A stretch of DNA of 64,000 bases from an uncultured Lachnospiraceae bacterium (lineage in GTDB: Bacteria > Bacillota > Clostridia > Lachnospirales > Lachnospiraceae), in the NCBI GenBank assembly GCA_910586205.1, contig CAJUGD010000001.1, forward strand, positions 62,001 through 126,000. The letters are read 5' to 3'. Shown here piece by piece: positions 42,350 to 50,391 of this stretch. The position numbers and the translations under genes are program-made. Within the stretch, counting starts at the first letter, position 1; each line of letters begins with the position of its first letter. Below the pieces are notes generated by a model. That model saw only the letters and a list, made by a program, of their open reading frames with translations. It did no database searches and was not told the DNA's origin.

Positions 42350-43289
42350 TATTTCCGGGTTTTTCCGGATTCCAATAGGCGGATGCCAGTTCAATAAAAT
42401 ACCGTGCAGCTTTGGGAAGATAAGCGCCCTTTCGGTAGGAAGCCACAATATCCCATGTGGGATGGGAGGTGAGGGAAAAGCAGGCAAGGCATTTGTCCGG
42501 TTTTTGGAGATAATGAGCCGGTATCAAACCGCAGCAGAGGCGGCTGCGGATCATGGTCAGGATTGTGGCGTTGCTGGCAGTCTCAAACAGCACATTAGGA
42601 AGAAAACCGGCCTGGGTGAATAATTGGTCAATCAGTTGGCGGATGGTGGACTCTTTGTACATGAGAACAAAGGGCTCATACTGCAGCCTGCAAAGATTCA
42701 GCTCAGGGAAACGTGGATAGCCGGAGCTTTTTCTGCGGCGGGATGGCGGAGCTTCCTGGCAGACCGGGTGCCCGCTTGGAACCACCAGAAAGATTTCTTC
42801 TGTGGCCAGCAGAATGTATTCGTCATCCGTGCGGTGTTCGTCACAAAGGGTCTGGAAGCCTAAGTCCAGTTCTCCTCGGGCAATGAGTGTCTGCTGTTTG
42901 CGGACACTTAGTTCGGATGGCTCTACAATAATGTCCGGGTACTGCTGGTGGAAGCGAGGATAGACATAGGAGAACATGGAGGTGCCTCGGCCGGGAGTAA
43001 AGGCCAAGGAAAGGGTTCCTTTTTGCCTGACAGCCAGATCGCCTAAGCGTTTGTAGGTTTCCTGCTTGATCTGAAGCATTTTTCTGGCATTTTCCAGATA
43101 GATTTCTCCGGCCTGGGTGGGGCGCCAATCTGTGCGGGATCGGTGAAAAAGGGGAAGATCCAGCTCTCGTTCCAGGCGCAGTAGCTGCTGGTTAAGGGCA
43201 GGCTGAGTCAGATGGAGCTTTTCGGCGGCACGGGTTATGTTGTTTTCCTCGGCGATTTTTAAGATGTATTCAATCTGTTTTGTGTCCAT
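42345..43289 (-). CDS. LysR-family regulator 1
   Basis: A 314-residue LysR protein. The helix-turn-helix starts MDTKQIEYILKIAEENNITR, then KLHLTQPALNQQLLRLERE; the effector domain follows with FTPGRGTSMFSYVYPRF. ATG 43289 is used since GAGGAG lies 7 nt upstream, and the paralogue at 45075 starts identically. It is divergent from garD with one palindromic site between the two promoters, so it most likely controls galactarate dehydratase. The stop codon lies in the terminal bases of palindromic element 2. Confidence 0.92.
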   Translation of the reverse strand: MDTKQIEYILKIAEENNITRAAEKLHLTQPALNQQLLRLERELDLPLFHRSRTDWRPTQAGEIYLENARKMLQIKQETYKRLGDLAVRQKGTLSLAFTPGRGTSMFSYVYPRFHQQYPDIIVEPSELSVRKQQTLIARGELDLGFQTLCDEHRTDDEYILLATEEIFLVVPSGHPVCQEAPPSRRRKSSGYPRFPELNLCRLQYEPFVLMYKESTIRQLIDQLFTQAGFLPNVLFETASNATILTMIRSRLCCGLIPAHYLQKPDKCLACFSLTSHPTWDIVASYRKGAYLPKAARYFIELASAYWNPEKPGNI

Positions 43290-43387
43290 AACAAATCTCC
43301 TCGTCTGTTTTTCTATAGGCAATATCCAGAGCCTGAATGATTCTTTCAGGGGATCTCAAAGTAGTTTTTGTAATGGGGATGAGAATA

Positions 43388-43416
43388 AGTATAAAATAAA
43401 ATATTTGGGTTGGCAA
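43388..43416 (-). promoter_or_regulatory. Sigma-A promoter of LysR gene 1
   Basis: On the minus strand TTGCCA (43416-43411), 17-nt spacer, TATACT (43393-43388). Start near 43381. The leader contains a CCTGAA/TTCAGG hairpin and the half-site ATCTCAAA (43353-43360). Confidence 0.65.
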
Positions 43417-43419
43417 CAG

Positions 43420-43442
43420 ATCTCTAAAATAAAGTTTGAGAT
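43420..43442. promoter_or_regulatory. LysR operator between lysR1 and garD
   Basis: ATCTCTAA, 7-nt gap, TTTGAGAT is an inverted repeat with the T-N11-A form typical of LysR proteins. Its centre is about 64 bp before the predicted garD start and it touches the lysR1 -35, the classic place for divergent control. A further half-site, ATCTCAAA, is at 43353-43360. Confidence 0.6.
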
Positions 43443-43459
43443 ATCAAATTTTTATGAAT

Positions 43460-43488
43460 TTTACTTTTCCGGGTACTGCGGGTAAAAT
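43460..43488 (+). promoter_or_regulatory. Sigma-A promoter of garD
   Basis: TTTACT (43460-43465), 17-nt spacer, TAAAAT (43483-43488). Start near 43495, 38 nt before the ATG. The -35 differs from consensus, as expected for an activator-dependent promoter. Confidence 0.6.
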
Positions 43489-43532
43489 AAAAATATGGAG
43501 AATAAAGGCCAGGAGGAATCAGGAGGACAGGG

Positions 43533-45053
43533 ATGGAGAAACGAAAGTATGTAAGGATTAAGGAACAGGACAATGTGGTAGTGGTGGTGCAGGATACGGC
43601 TGCGGGGACAGAGATTATGGAGGGGCTGGTGGCTAACCAGGATATCCCGCAGGCCCATAAGGTGGCATTGGAGGACATTCCTGCCGGCGGCGAAGTTGTC
43701 CGGTATGGGGTGGTTTTAGGATATGCGGTTCAAGACATGAAAAAAGGGGACTGGATTAATGAGCATATGCTGGAACTGCCGGAGAGTCCGTCTGTGGAGA
43801 ACATGCAGTACGGAACCAATCTGGTGCCCATGGAGGAACTGCCTCTGCCGACACGAACTACCTGGATGGGGTATAGGAATGCAGAGGGACCGGCCGGAAC
43901 AAGGAATCTTCTGGGGATTGTGACGACAGTCCAGTGCGCCGCAGGGGTGCTGAAGGTGGCTGTGGAGCGGATTAAGAAGGAACTGCTTCCCAAGTATCCC
44001 AATGTGGACGGGGTGGTGGCAGTGACCCATCCCTATGGCTGCGGTGTGGCGATCAATGCTCCCATGGCATACATACCGATCCGGGCGATAACCAATGTGA
44101 TACGCCATCCTAATTTTGGAGGGGAGATCATGGTTGTAGGATTAGGGTGCGAGAAGCTGACATATGACCGGGTGCTGCCGGCCCAGGATATTAACGATGA
44201 AAATGTGCTGACATTACAGGACTTTCCGGGGCATGATGCCATGATGAATGCAATTCTGGAGATGGCGGAGAAAAAGCTGCAGAGGCTGAATGAGAGAACA
44301 AGGGAGGAGCTTCCTTTAAGCCAATTGCTTGTGGGGATGCAGTGCGGAGGGAGCGATGCGTTTTCCGGAGTGTCTGCCAATCCCAGCGCCGGGTATGCGG
44401 CGGATATGATTGTGCGCGGCGGGGGAACAGTAATGTTCTCTGAAGTGACAGAGGTAAGGGACGGTGTACATATGCTGGCAGCCAGGTGTCCGGATGCCTA
44501 TACACGCGACCGGCTGGCAGAAGAAATGAAGTGGTATGACGATTATTTGTCCCAGGGCGGGGTGGGACGTGACGCCAACCCTACGCCGGGCAACAAAAAG
44601 GGCGGCTTGGCCAATATTGTGGAAAAGGCAATGGGCAGTATTGCCAAAAGCGGCACCAGCCAGATTGTGGAGGTGCTGTCTCCGGGAGAAAAGCCTACAA
44701 AGCATGGATTGATCTATGCGGCCACACCGGCCAGTGACATTGTGTGCGGTCCCAGCCAGGTGGCCAGCGGGATTGGCCTGCAGGTGTTTATGACCGGAAG
44801 GGGAACACCCTATGGACTGGATATCAGCCCGGTGATCAAAGTCTGCAGCCGCAATGAGATGAAAGATCACTGGTTTGACTTGATCGACATTTCAGCAGGA
44901 GATGTGGCTACCGGCGAAAAGACGATTGCCGAGGTAGGTACAGAGATCTTTGAGTTTATTCTGGCGGTAGCCAGCGGTGAGGCGGAGCCTTACAGTGATC
45001 GCCATGGTTTCCACAATGATATGTGCATCTTTAATCCGGCTCCGATTACCTGA
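43533..45053 (+). CDS. garD: Galactarate dehydratase
   Basis: A 506-residue member of the UxaA/GarD family with an N-terminal SAF-like domain (about 1-95) and the main domain. The stretch YRNAEGPAGTRN, TTVQCAAGV, ELLPKYPNVDGVV, THPYGCGVAI and NFGGEIMVVGLGCEKL follow E. coli GarD closely. It dehydrates galactarate (meso-galactaric acid) to 5-keto-4-deoxy-D-glucarate, using iron. GGAGG precedes the ATG. It lies between two paralogous LysR genes. Confidence 0.92.
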   Translation: MEKRKYVRIKEQDNVVVVVQDTAAGTEIMEGLVANQDIPQAHKVALEDIPAGGEVVRYGVVLGYAVQDMKKGDWINEHMLELPESPSVENMQYGTNLVPMEELPLPTRTTWMGYRNAEGPAGTRNLLGIVTTVQCAAGVLKVAVERIKKELLPKYPNVDGVVAVTHPYGCGVAINAPMAYIPIRAITNVIRHPNFGGEIMVVGLGCEKLTYDRVLPAQDINDENVLTLQDFPGHDAMMNAILEMAEKKLQRLNERTREELPLSQLLVGMQCGGSDAFSGVSANPSAGYAADMIVRGGGTVMFSEVTEVRDGVHMLAARCPDAYTRDRLAEEMKWYDDYLSQGGVGRDANPTPGNKKGGLANIVEKAMGSIAKSGTSQIVEVLSPGEKPTKHGLIYAATPASDIVCGPSQVASGIGLQVFMTGRGTPYGLDISPVIKVCSRNEMKDHWFDLIDISAGDVATGEKTIAEVGTEIFEFILAVASGEAEPYSDRHGFHNDMCIFNPAPIT

Positions 45054-45074
45054 TTGGAAGAAACATAAGGTGGT

Positions 45075-46034
45075 TTATCTGGCGGGAAGGTCCATGTCTG
45101 TCAGATGGGTGCAATTTGGGCAGTCAAAAGGATTGTTATTCCAATGTTCTTTGACCATATGAATAAACAGGCGGGCCGGCTTGCTTAAGTAGGAATTGCG
45201 CTTATAGCTGGCTGCCACATGCCAGCTTGGATGATCCGGCATCTGGAAAAAGGCAATGTCATTGGTCCGGCGCATGTAGTAGGACGGCACCAGCCCGCAG
45301 CAAAGGTTAGTCTGTACCATATAGATGATGGTGTTGTTGTTGTGGGTTTCAAACAAAATATTGGGGGCAAACCCGGCCCGCTTAAATATATCGTTGGCCA
45401 GGGAGCGCATGGTGGAATCCTTTTCCAGCAGGACAAAGGGTTCATAGCGGAGATTTTTAATATCCATGACAGCCAGCGGCTCCCCGTTTGCCGCGGCGTA
45501 GGAGCCTAAGGGATGTCCGGCAGGGATGGCAAGGAGGATTTCTTCTTCCACCAGAAGGATATACTCATCATTTGTGTGATCTTCTTGTCTCAGGGTGAGA
45601 AAAGCAATATCCAGATTGTCGTCTTCAATCATCTGCTGAAGTTCATAGACGTTTTTTTCCACAGGTTCCACCACAATGTCCGGGTAGGTTTGCCGGAATG
45701 CCGGATAGATGGAGGTGAACATATTGATACCCCGTCCGGGAGTAAAGCCAATGGAAAGGCGTCCCCGCCTGGTGGCGGCAATATCGCTGATCTGATTGTA
45801 GGTATCCTTTTTCAGACGCAGGATCTGACGGGCATTGCGCAGATAGACTTCACCGGCTTCTGTGGGTCTCCAGTTGACTCGGGACCGGTGAAACAGCGGT
45901 GTGCCCAGCTCTTTTTCCAGCTTTAAAAGCTGCTGGTTTAGGGCGGACTGGGTGATATAGAGCTTATCAGCCGCCTTGGTAATGTTATTTTCTTCGGCAA
46001 TTTTAAGAATATATTCAATTTGTTTGGTATCCAT
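45075..46034 (-). CDS. LysR-family regulator 2, paralogue of regulator 1
   Basis: A 319-residue LysR protein starting MDTKQIEYILKIAEENNITK; identical in layout to the gene at 42345 with many shared residues along the whole length (FTPGRGINMF, then YEPFVLLEKDSTMRSL). It is convergent with garD, 21 bp from its stop. The start at 46034 is used because the paralogue begins at the same residue. It has a strong promoter with a palindrome right after the start site, suggesting autorepression. It may respond to a related aldarate. Confidence 0.92.
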   Translation of the reverse strand: MDTKQIEYILKIAEENNITKAADKLYITQSALNQQLLKLEKELGTPLFHRSRVNWRPTEAGEVYLRNARQILRLKKDTYNQISDIAATRRGRLSIGFTPGRGINMFTSIYPAFRQTYPDIVVEPVEKNVYELQQMIEDDNLDIAFLTLRQEDHTNDEYILLVEEEILLAIPAGHPLGSYAAANGEPLAVMDIKNLRYEPFVLLEKDSTMRSLANDIFKRAGFAPNILFETHNNNTIIYMVQTNLCCGLVPSYYMRRTNDIAFFQMPDHPSWHVAASYKRNSYLSKPARLFIHMVKEHWNNNPFDCPNCTHLTDMDLPAR

Positions 46035-46065
46035 ATCATCCTTTCCAGGCAAAATGCACATTTTA

Positions 46066-46084
46066 CTCTTAAAAATATTAAGAG
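46066..46084. promoter_or_regulatory. Palindrome at the start site of LysR gene 2
   Basis: CTCTTAA, loop AAATA, TTAAGAG: a perfect 7-bp inverted repeat lying at about +1 to +19 of the LysR gene 2 transcript, where binding would block transcription. Confidence 0.5.
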
Positions 46085-46091
46085 AAATAAA

Positions 46092-46120
46092 AATATAAGT
46101 AATTTTACTTCTTGAGACAA
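46092..46120 (-). promoter_or_regulatory. Sigma-A promoter of LysR gene 2
   Basis: On the minus strand TTGTCT (46120-46115), 17-nt spacer, TATATT (46097-46092). Start near 46085. Confidence 0.65.
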
Positions 46121-46200
46121 ATGTATTACCATAGAACCATAAGAAACAGTAAAACAGCAGAAGCTGATTTTATGCAGGCTTACAATAGAGCCGGCAGGAC

Positions 46201-47067
46201 TTAAAGAGCGTCTGCCAGGTCAAGCAGATAGCGAAGCTCAGGAAACGGGTCAAAATTCAGCAATTCTTCTGTGGGAGCCTGCCTGACGGAAACCGGACGG
46301 GTCAGGAAGCGGTTGCGGATAAAGATATCCAGCTGCTTGTCATGGATACTGACTGCTGTATAACCAGGGGTATAATCCTTTAGTTTCTTCAGCTCCCTGA
46401 GAAAACGGTTCGGGAGAACCGGCGTGTCTTCTGCGGCCGGATGATAGAGGACAAAGCATTTTGCCAGCTCGGCGTCAGGGACAGGAGAAGAAATATATAA
46501 GGATTCCTCAGAAAAGAAATCCATGCGGATCGGCGTAGGAACCGAGTTTTCATCCAGCAGCCGGAAGTTTAAGCCTGTGTCTTTAGAAAGTTCTATATGG
46601 ATCCATACTCCTGTATTCATATGAACGCGCTGCTTACCCTTTTCCACCAGCTTAAAGTCTTGTGCAAGAACCGCATCACAGAGGGAAAAGGAAAGTCCCC
46701 TTATCTGGCCGGACAGTTCCCAGCGAAGAAGCGGTGTGGACGAGGTTTGGTGAAAAGGCATAAGCGCAGCCTTTTGCATAAGCGAGGGAGTAATGTGAAC
46801 CGCATTTTTTTCGGATACAGACGGGGTGTTGAGTTTTGGGCAAAGTGTATGCTCTAAATTGGCGCAGGTGAAGGCATTTACATACTTTTTTTGCCAGGGC
46901 CTGACAACGCACAGATGGAAAAGCACGGCAAAAGCCAGGGCAGCCAGGGTCAGAATATGGTTTTGAAATACAAAAACCAAAGCAGCGGCAAGGAGCAGAA
47001 GGAGAAAAAGCGCCTTCATACGATAGCTGCGGTACATTTGCTGAAGATCTGAGATGGTGTATTTCAT
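46201..47067 (-). CDS. Membrane protein of unknown function, DUF3137-like topology
   Basis: A 288-residue protein with two adjacent membrane helices (about 16-34 and 37-55) and a long cytosolic domain with no motif I recognise. The layout resembles DUF3137-type proteins, but this is only topology. It is divergent from the tripartite transporter genes and close to LysR gene 2; a link to aldarate use is not shown. A possible promoter is at 47101-47129. Confidence 0.65.
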   Translation of the reverse strand: MKYTISDLQQMYRSYRMKALFLLLLLAAALVFVFQNHILTLAALAFAVLFHLCVVRPWQKKYVNAFTCANLEHTLCPKLNTPSVSEKNAVHITPSLMQKAALMPFHQTSSTPLLRWELSGQIRGLSFSLCDAVLAQDFKLVEKGKQRVHMNTGVWIHIELSKDTGLNFRLLDENSVPTPIRMDFFSEESLYISSPVPDAELAKCFVLYHPAAEDTPVLPNRFLRELKKLKDYTPGYTAVSIHDKQLDIFIRNRFLTRPVSVRQAPTEELLNFDPFPELRYLLDLADAL

Positions 47068-47100
47068 AGATAAGGTCCTTTCTTAAGTGGTTTGTGGAAG

Positions 47101-47129
47101 ATTATACCACAGGAAGCCATTTTTAGAAA
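47101..47129 (-). promoter_or_regulatory. Promoter candidate of the 46201 gene
   Basis: On the minus strand TTTCTA (47129-47124), 17-nt spacer, TATAAT (47106-47101) with TGG before it (extended -10). TGTGG (47093-47097) and CCACA (47107-47111) flank the -10 as an inverted pair. No matching promoter for the divergent tctC gene was found with confidence. Confidence 0.45.
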
Positions 47130-47194
47130 CAGGGCAAATAAGAAAGGCAGTAATGAAGTATTAATAAAAAATTATATTAAGGGAGGTTTTTCAA

Positions 47195-48316
47195 ATGAGA
47201 AAAACAATCAAAAAAGTGTTGGCAATGGCAACGGCATCTGCAATGCTTCTGTCCATGACAGGCTGTGGGAACAATGGAGGCAACTCCGGTGCAGCAGCTC
47301 CGGCTGCAGGCGGCGGGGACACTCAGGCAGCGGCGGCAGCTCCGGCCGGGGCAGGCGAGAGCAGTTTAAAGGGACAAAACGTGCGTGTGGTAATCGGCTC
47401 TACTTCTACCTCCGGTGATTCTTATATGATTGCAGATTTGGTAACACGTTACCTGAGTGCAGAAATGGGATTTAACGGAAAGGTTGATGCCATTGGAAAT
47501 GCAGCAGCCTTAGATGAGATCAAGAACGGAAAGGGCGACGGCAAGCTGGTAATGATGTTCCATGACATGACATTTTTAAGCCAGTTGTTTGGTTCTGTGG
47601 ATGAGATGTATTCCCTGGAGAATATGACGGTGGGACCGCGTATCGGCCAGAATCCGGGTGCCTGCTTTGGAGCGGCGGCTGAGGATAATTTTGCCACCTT
47701 AGCAGATGTGACCAAGTATTTGGAGGAACATCCAGGGGAACCTCTGTCCTTTAATATTGAGTCCGGGGCTACCTCTCACCTGGCATTTGTGGCCTACTAT
47801 CTGTATGTGAAGGAGACTCTTGGAGATGATGCAGCCAGTGGAATTAAGGCGATAGTCGGAGGAACCACGGCTGAAAAGCTGCAGAGACTGTGGGATCGCA
47901 ATGCAGATATTATCTATGGCGATACCTCTGCATTTGAGCAGTATACCCAGGAAGGTGTAGAGGATCAGCTTAAGATGACCATGTTTGGCTCCTGCGGCGA
48001 GGTAAGCGGCATTGAGATTGATTCCATGGCAGAATCCGGCGTTACCTTTAACGGAGAGGCTTTTGATTTCGCAAAGGATTTTTGCATGTATTTCCCCCAG
48101 GATATGGATGCCGATGTTCTGGCAGAGTATGAGGCGGCTATGAAGAAGATCACAGAGAATCCGGATTTCCAGGCTGATATGGCAAAGCTTTATTATAACG
48201 CATTGTCTGCAGATGAGGTTGGGGTAGATGCATCCAAGGATTTCATCTATGACAAGCGGGAAATGTGTAAGGAACTGATTGAAAAGGCTCCGTCCCTGGA
48301 TGAGCTGGCCAACTAA
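47195..48316 (+). CDS. tctC: Tripartite tricarboxylate transporter binding protein (TctC-like lipoprotein)
   Basis: A 373-residue lipoprotein: signal peptide ending SMTGC with Cys24, a low-complexity Gly/Ala linker, and a Bug/TctC-type binding domain (VRVVIGSTSTSGDSYMIADL). It delivers an organic acid to the TctA/TctB channel. With garD and gudD around it, galactarate or glucarate is the likely ligand. GGGAGG precedes the ATG. A GC-rich hairpin separates it from tctB. Confidence 0.85.
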   Translation: MRKTIKKVLAMATASAMLLSMTGCGNNGGNSGAAAPAAGGGDTQAAAAAPAGAGESSLKGQNVRVVIGSTSTSGDSYMIADLVTRYLSAEMGFNGKVDAIGNAAALDEIKNGKGDGKLVMMFHDMTFLSQLFGSVDEMYSLENMTVGPRIGQNPGACFGAAAEDNFATLADVTKYLEEHPGEPLSFNIESGATSHLAFVAYYLYVKETLGDDAASGIKAIVGGTTAEKLQRLWDRNADIIYGDTSAFEQYTQEGVEDQLKMTMFGSCGEVSGIEIDSMAESGVTFNGEAFDFAKDFCMYFPQDMDADVLAEYEAAMKKITENPDFQADMAKLYYNALSADEVGVDASKDFIYDKREMCKELIEKAPSLDELAN

Positions 48317-48360
48317 CCGGTCTAAAAACACAGGGCAGGAAGACGGTATATTATGGTTTT

Positions 48361-48392
48361 CTCCGGTCAGTCGGTATGCCGGCTGGCCGGAG
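48361..48392 (+). other. Intercistronic hairpin after tctC
   Basis: CTCCGGTCAG (48361-48370) pairs with CTGGCCGGAG (48383-48392), with one G-U pair and a 12-nt loop. No U-run follows. It probably protects the tctC mRNA 3' end and raises binding-protein yield over the membrane parts. Confidence 0.5.
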
Positions 48393-48416
48393 GGATAAAA
48401 GGAAAGGGGAAACAAC

Positions 48417-48854
48417 ATGATTAAGGTGGTTTATTCTACACAGCACTGGATTATGCCCCGCATTGTTATGGTGGTGCTGGCAGTTCTGCTGGCTGCCATT
48501 ATTGCAACAGAAGGAATGGCTCGTGTAAAAAGCGGCGGTTCTTTCCTGGCAAAGCCGGGAAAATTCTTCCGTGAAGGCTGTGACCATGTAAAGCTTTGGG
48601 GAACGCTGGTACTGTTTGCCGGATATTTGTGGTGCTTAAATGTCATTGGTTTTACCGTAACCAGTATGGTGTTTGTATTTTTGTTTAATGTGCTTTATGC
48701 GGGAACAGAGAAAAAGTCTCTGCTTCTCAGCGCCGCGCTGTCAGTAAGCAGTGCATTGATCATCAGCGTGCTGTTTGGGGTTGTGTTTAATATTACGCTG
48801 CCCAGCGGAATCTGCACCTTGCCGTTTCCGCAGTTTGGATTTACACTTTATTGA
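48417..48854 (+). CDS. tctB: Tripartite tricarboxylate transporter small membrane subunit
   Basis: A 145-residue protein with four hydrophobic helices (about 12-30, 57-75, 76-92, 100-130), the size and pattern of TctB. It partners with TctA. It lies 19 bp before tctA. Confidence 0.82.
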   Translation: MIKVVYSTQHWIMPRIVMVVLAVLLAAIIATEGMARVKSGGSFLAKPGKFFREGCDHVKLWGTLVLFAGYLWCLNVIGFTVTSMVFVFLFNVLYAGTEKKSLLLSAALSVSSALIISVLFGVVFNITLPSGICTLPFPQFGFTLY

Positions 48855-48873
48855 GAAAGGATGGTAAAACGGT

Positions 48874-50337
48874 ATGGTAGCACATCTTTTGATTGCGGCT
48901 TTAGGCGTTGTGGCCGGCATCGTGTTTGGCGCCATCCCCGGCATGACGGCAACCATGGCGGTGGCTGTATTTCTGCCGATGACCTATGCTTATGATATGG
49001 ATACGGCCTTGTTTTTGCTCCTGGGCCTGTATGTGGGCGGTATTTCCGGAGGATTGGTACCGGCAATTCTGATTAATATTCCAGGTACTCCTTCTTCTAT
49101 TACCACTACCTTTGACGGGTATCCTATGTCCAAGAGAGGCGAGGGGGAGCGTGCCCTTAAGATTGGTATTTTGGCCAGCTTTCTGGGCGGCATGATTTCT
49201 CTGCTGTGCCTGTGGCTTTTTACTCCGCTTTTGAGTGCGGCGGCTTTAAAGTTCAGTGCAGTGGAAAAGTTTTTGATCATTTTGTTTGCCCTGACCGTGA
49301 TTGCAGCTTTGTCCAAAGGGCAGATGCTTCGGGGGATTTTTGCAGGCTTTGGCGGTGTTCTGATCAGCCTGTGCGGAATGTTCAGCGTAAACAACTCTTA
49401 CCGCATGGTGCCGGCCTTTATGAAGGCTAAAATGCAGGATGGATTTCAGCTTCTACCGGTTTTGATCGGTTTGTTTGCCATTGCGCAGATTTTTGAGGAA
49501 GCGGAAGAAGGCATGAGATTTAAGATCGAGAAAGTGGATACGGCCGAGGGAAGCGGGGTCACAAGATTTTCTCTCAAAGATTTTAAGGGACAGGGTGTGA
49601 ATGTGGTTCGCTCCTCTCTGATTGGTACTTTTATGGGTGTGCTTCCGGGCGTGGGAGGTTCGGCTGCTTCGATTCTGGCCTATGCTCAGGCTAAGAATTT
49701 TTCTAAGCATCCGGAGCTTTTAGGCACAGGCGCTCCCGAGGGCCTGGTGGCCTCCGAGTCTTCCAATAACGGTCTTACAGGCGGGGCCTTGATTCCTCTT
49801 TTAAGCCTTGGCATTCCGGGGGACTCTACGACAGCAGTTTTGATATCTGCATTTATGCTGCAGGGGATTCAGGTGGGTCCGCTGTTTATTACCCAGAATC
49901 CTCATACCTGGAATACCATATTGATTGCTTTGCTGGCATGTAACATTATCATGTTTATTGTAATGTTTTACCCGATTAAGTGGATCAGCAAGATTATCTA
50001 TATTCCTCGTCAGAGACTTTATCCTATCATTATTATGATCTGTGTGGTAGGCGCTTATGCCACCAAGAACGGGCGGATGTTTGATGCCTGGACGCTGCTG
50101 GCCTTTGGGGTGATTGGGTATATCTTTGGGAAGATTAAGATTCCTGCGTCCTGCTTCCTTATTGGGTTTATATTGGGGAAGGATTTGGAGAATTATTTTA
50201 TCCAGGCGATCTCAGCGGCAAGCGGAAGCCTTACCGTGTTCTTTACCCGGCCTATCGGCCTGTTTATCTGGGTACTGATCATTGTGTCGGTGGCTTATGC
50301 GATTTGGGATGACAGAAGAAGCAAGAAAAAGGCATAG
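48874..50337 (+). CDS. tctA: Tripartite tricarboxylate transporter large membrane subunit
   Basis: A 487-residue protein with about twelve helices and the TctA hallmarks: GAIPGMTATMAVAVFLPMTY near the start, and GVLPGVGGSAASILAYAQAK followed by LLSLGIPGDSTTAVL in the middle. It forms the ion-coupled channel that takes the substrate from TctC. Ends 54 bp before gudD, so transport and dehydration are one operon. Confidence 0.94.
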   Translation: MVAHLLIAALGVVAGIVFGAIPGMTATMAVAVFLPMTYAYDMDTALFLLLGLYVGGISGGLVPAILINIPGTPSSITTTFDGYPMSKRGEGERALKIGILASFLGGMISLLCLWLFTPLLSAAALKFSAVEKFLIILFALTVIAALSKGQMLRGIFAGFGGVLISLCGMFSVNNSYRMVPAFMKAKMQDGFQLLPVLIGLFAIAQIFEEAEEGMRFKIEKVDTAEGSGVTRFSLKDFKGQGVNVVRSSLIGTFMGVLPGVGGSAASILAYAQAKNFSKHPELLGTGAPEGLVASESSNNGLTGGALIPLLSLGIPGDSTTAVLISAFMLQGIQVGPLFITQNPHTWNTILIALLACNIIMFIVMFYPIKWISKIIYIPRQRLYPIIIMICVVGAYATKNGRMFDAWTLLAFGVIGYIFGKIKIPASCFLIGFILGKDLENYFIQAISAASGSLTVFFTRPIGLFIWVLIIVSVAYAIWDDRRSKKKA

Positions 50338-50391
50338 CAAAGATAGAAGAAACAAGGTGTAAATGAGTTTATAGAAGGAGGAAGAAGAAAT

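Noticed and set aside
43533..45053. Altronate dehydratase (uxaA)
   Set aside because: The motifs around YRNAEGPAGTRN and NFGGEIMVVGLGCEKL follow GarD better, and glucarate genes are nearby, with no uxa/uxu genes.
47092..47418. 108-codon plus-strand reading frame overlapping the tctC start
   Set aside because: Out of frame with the clear lipoprotein gene and without a ribosome site.
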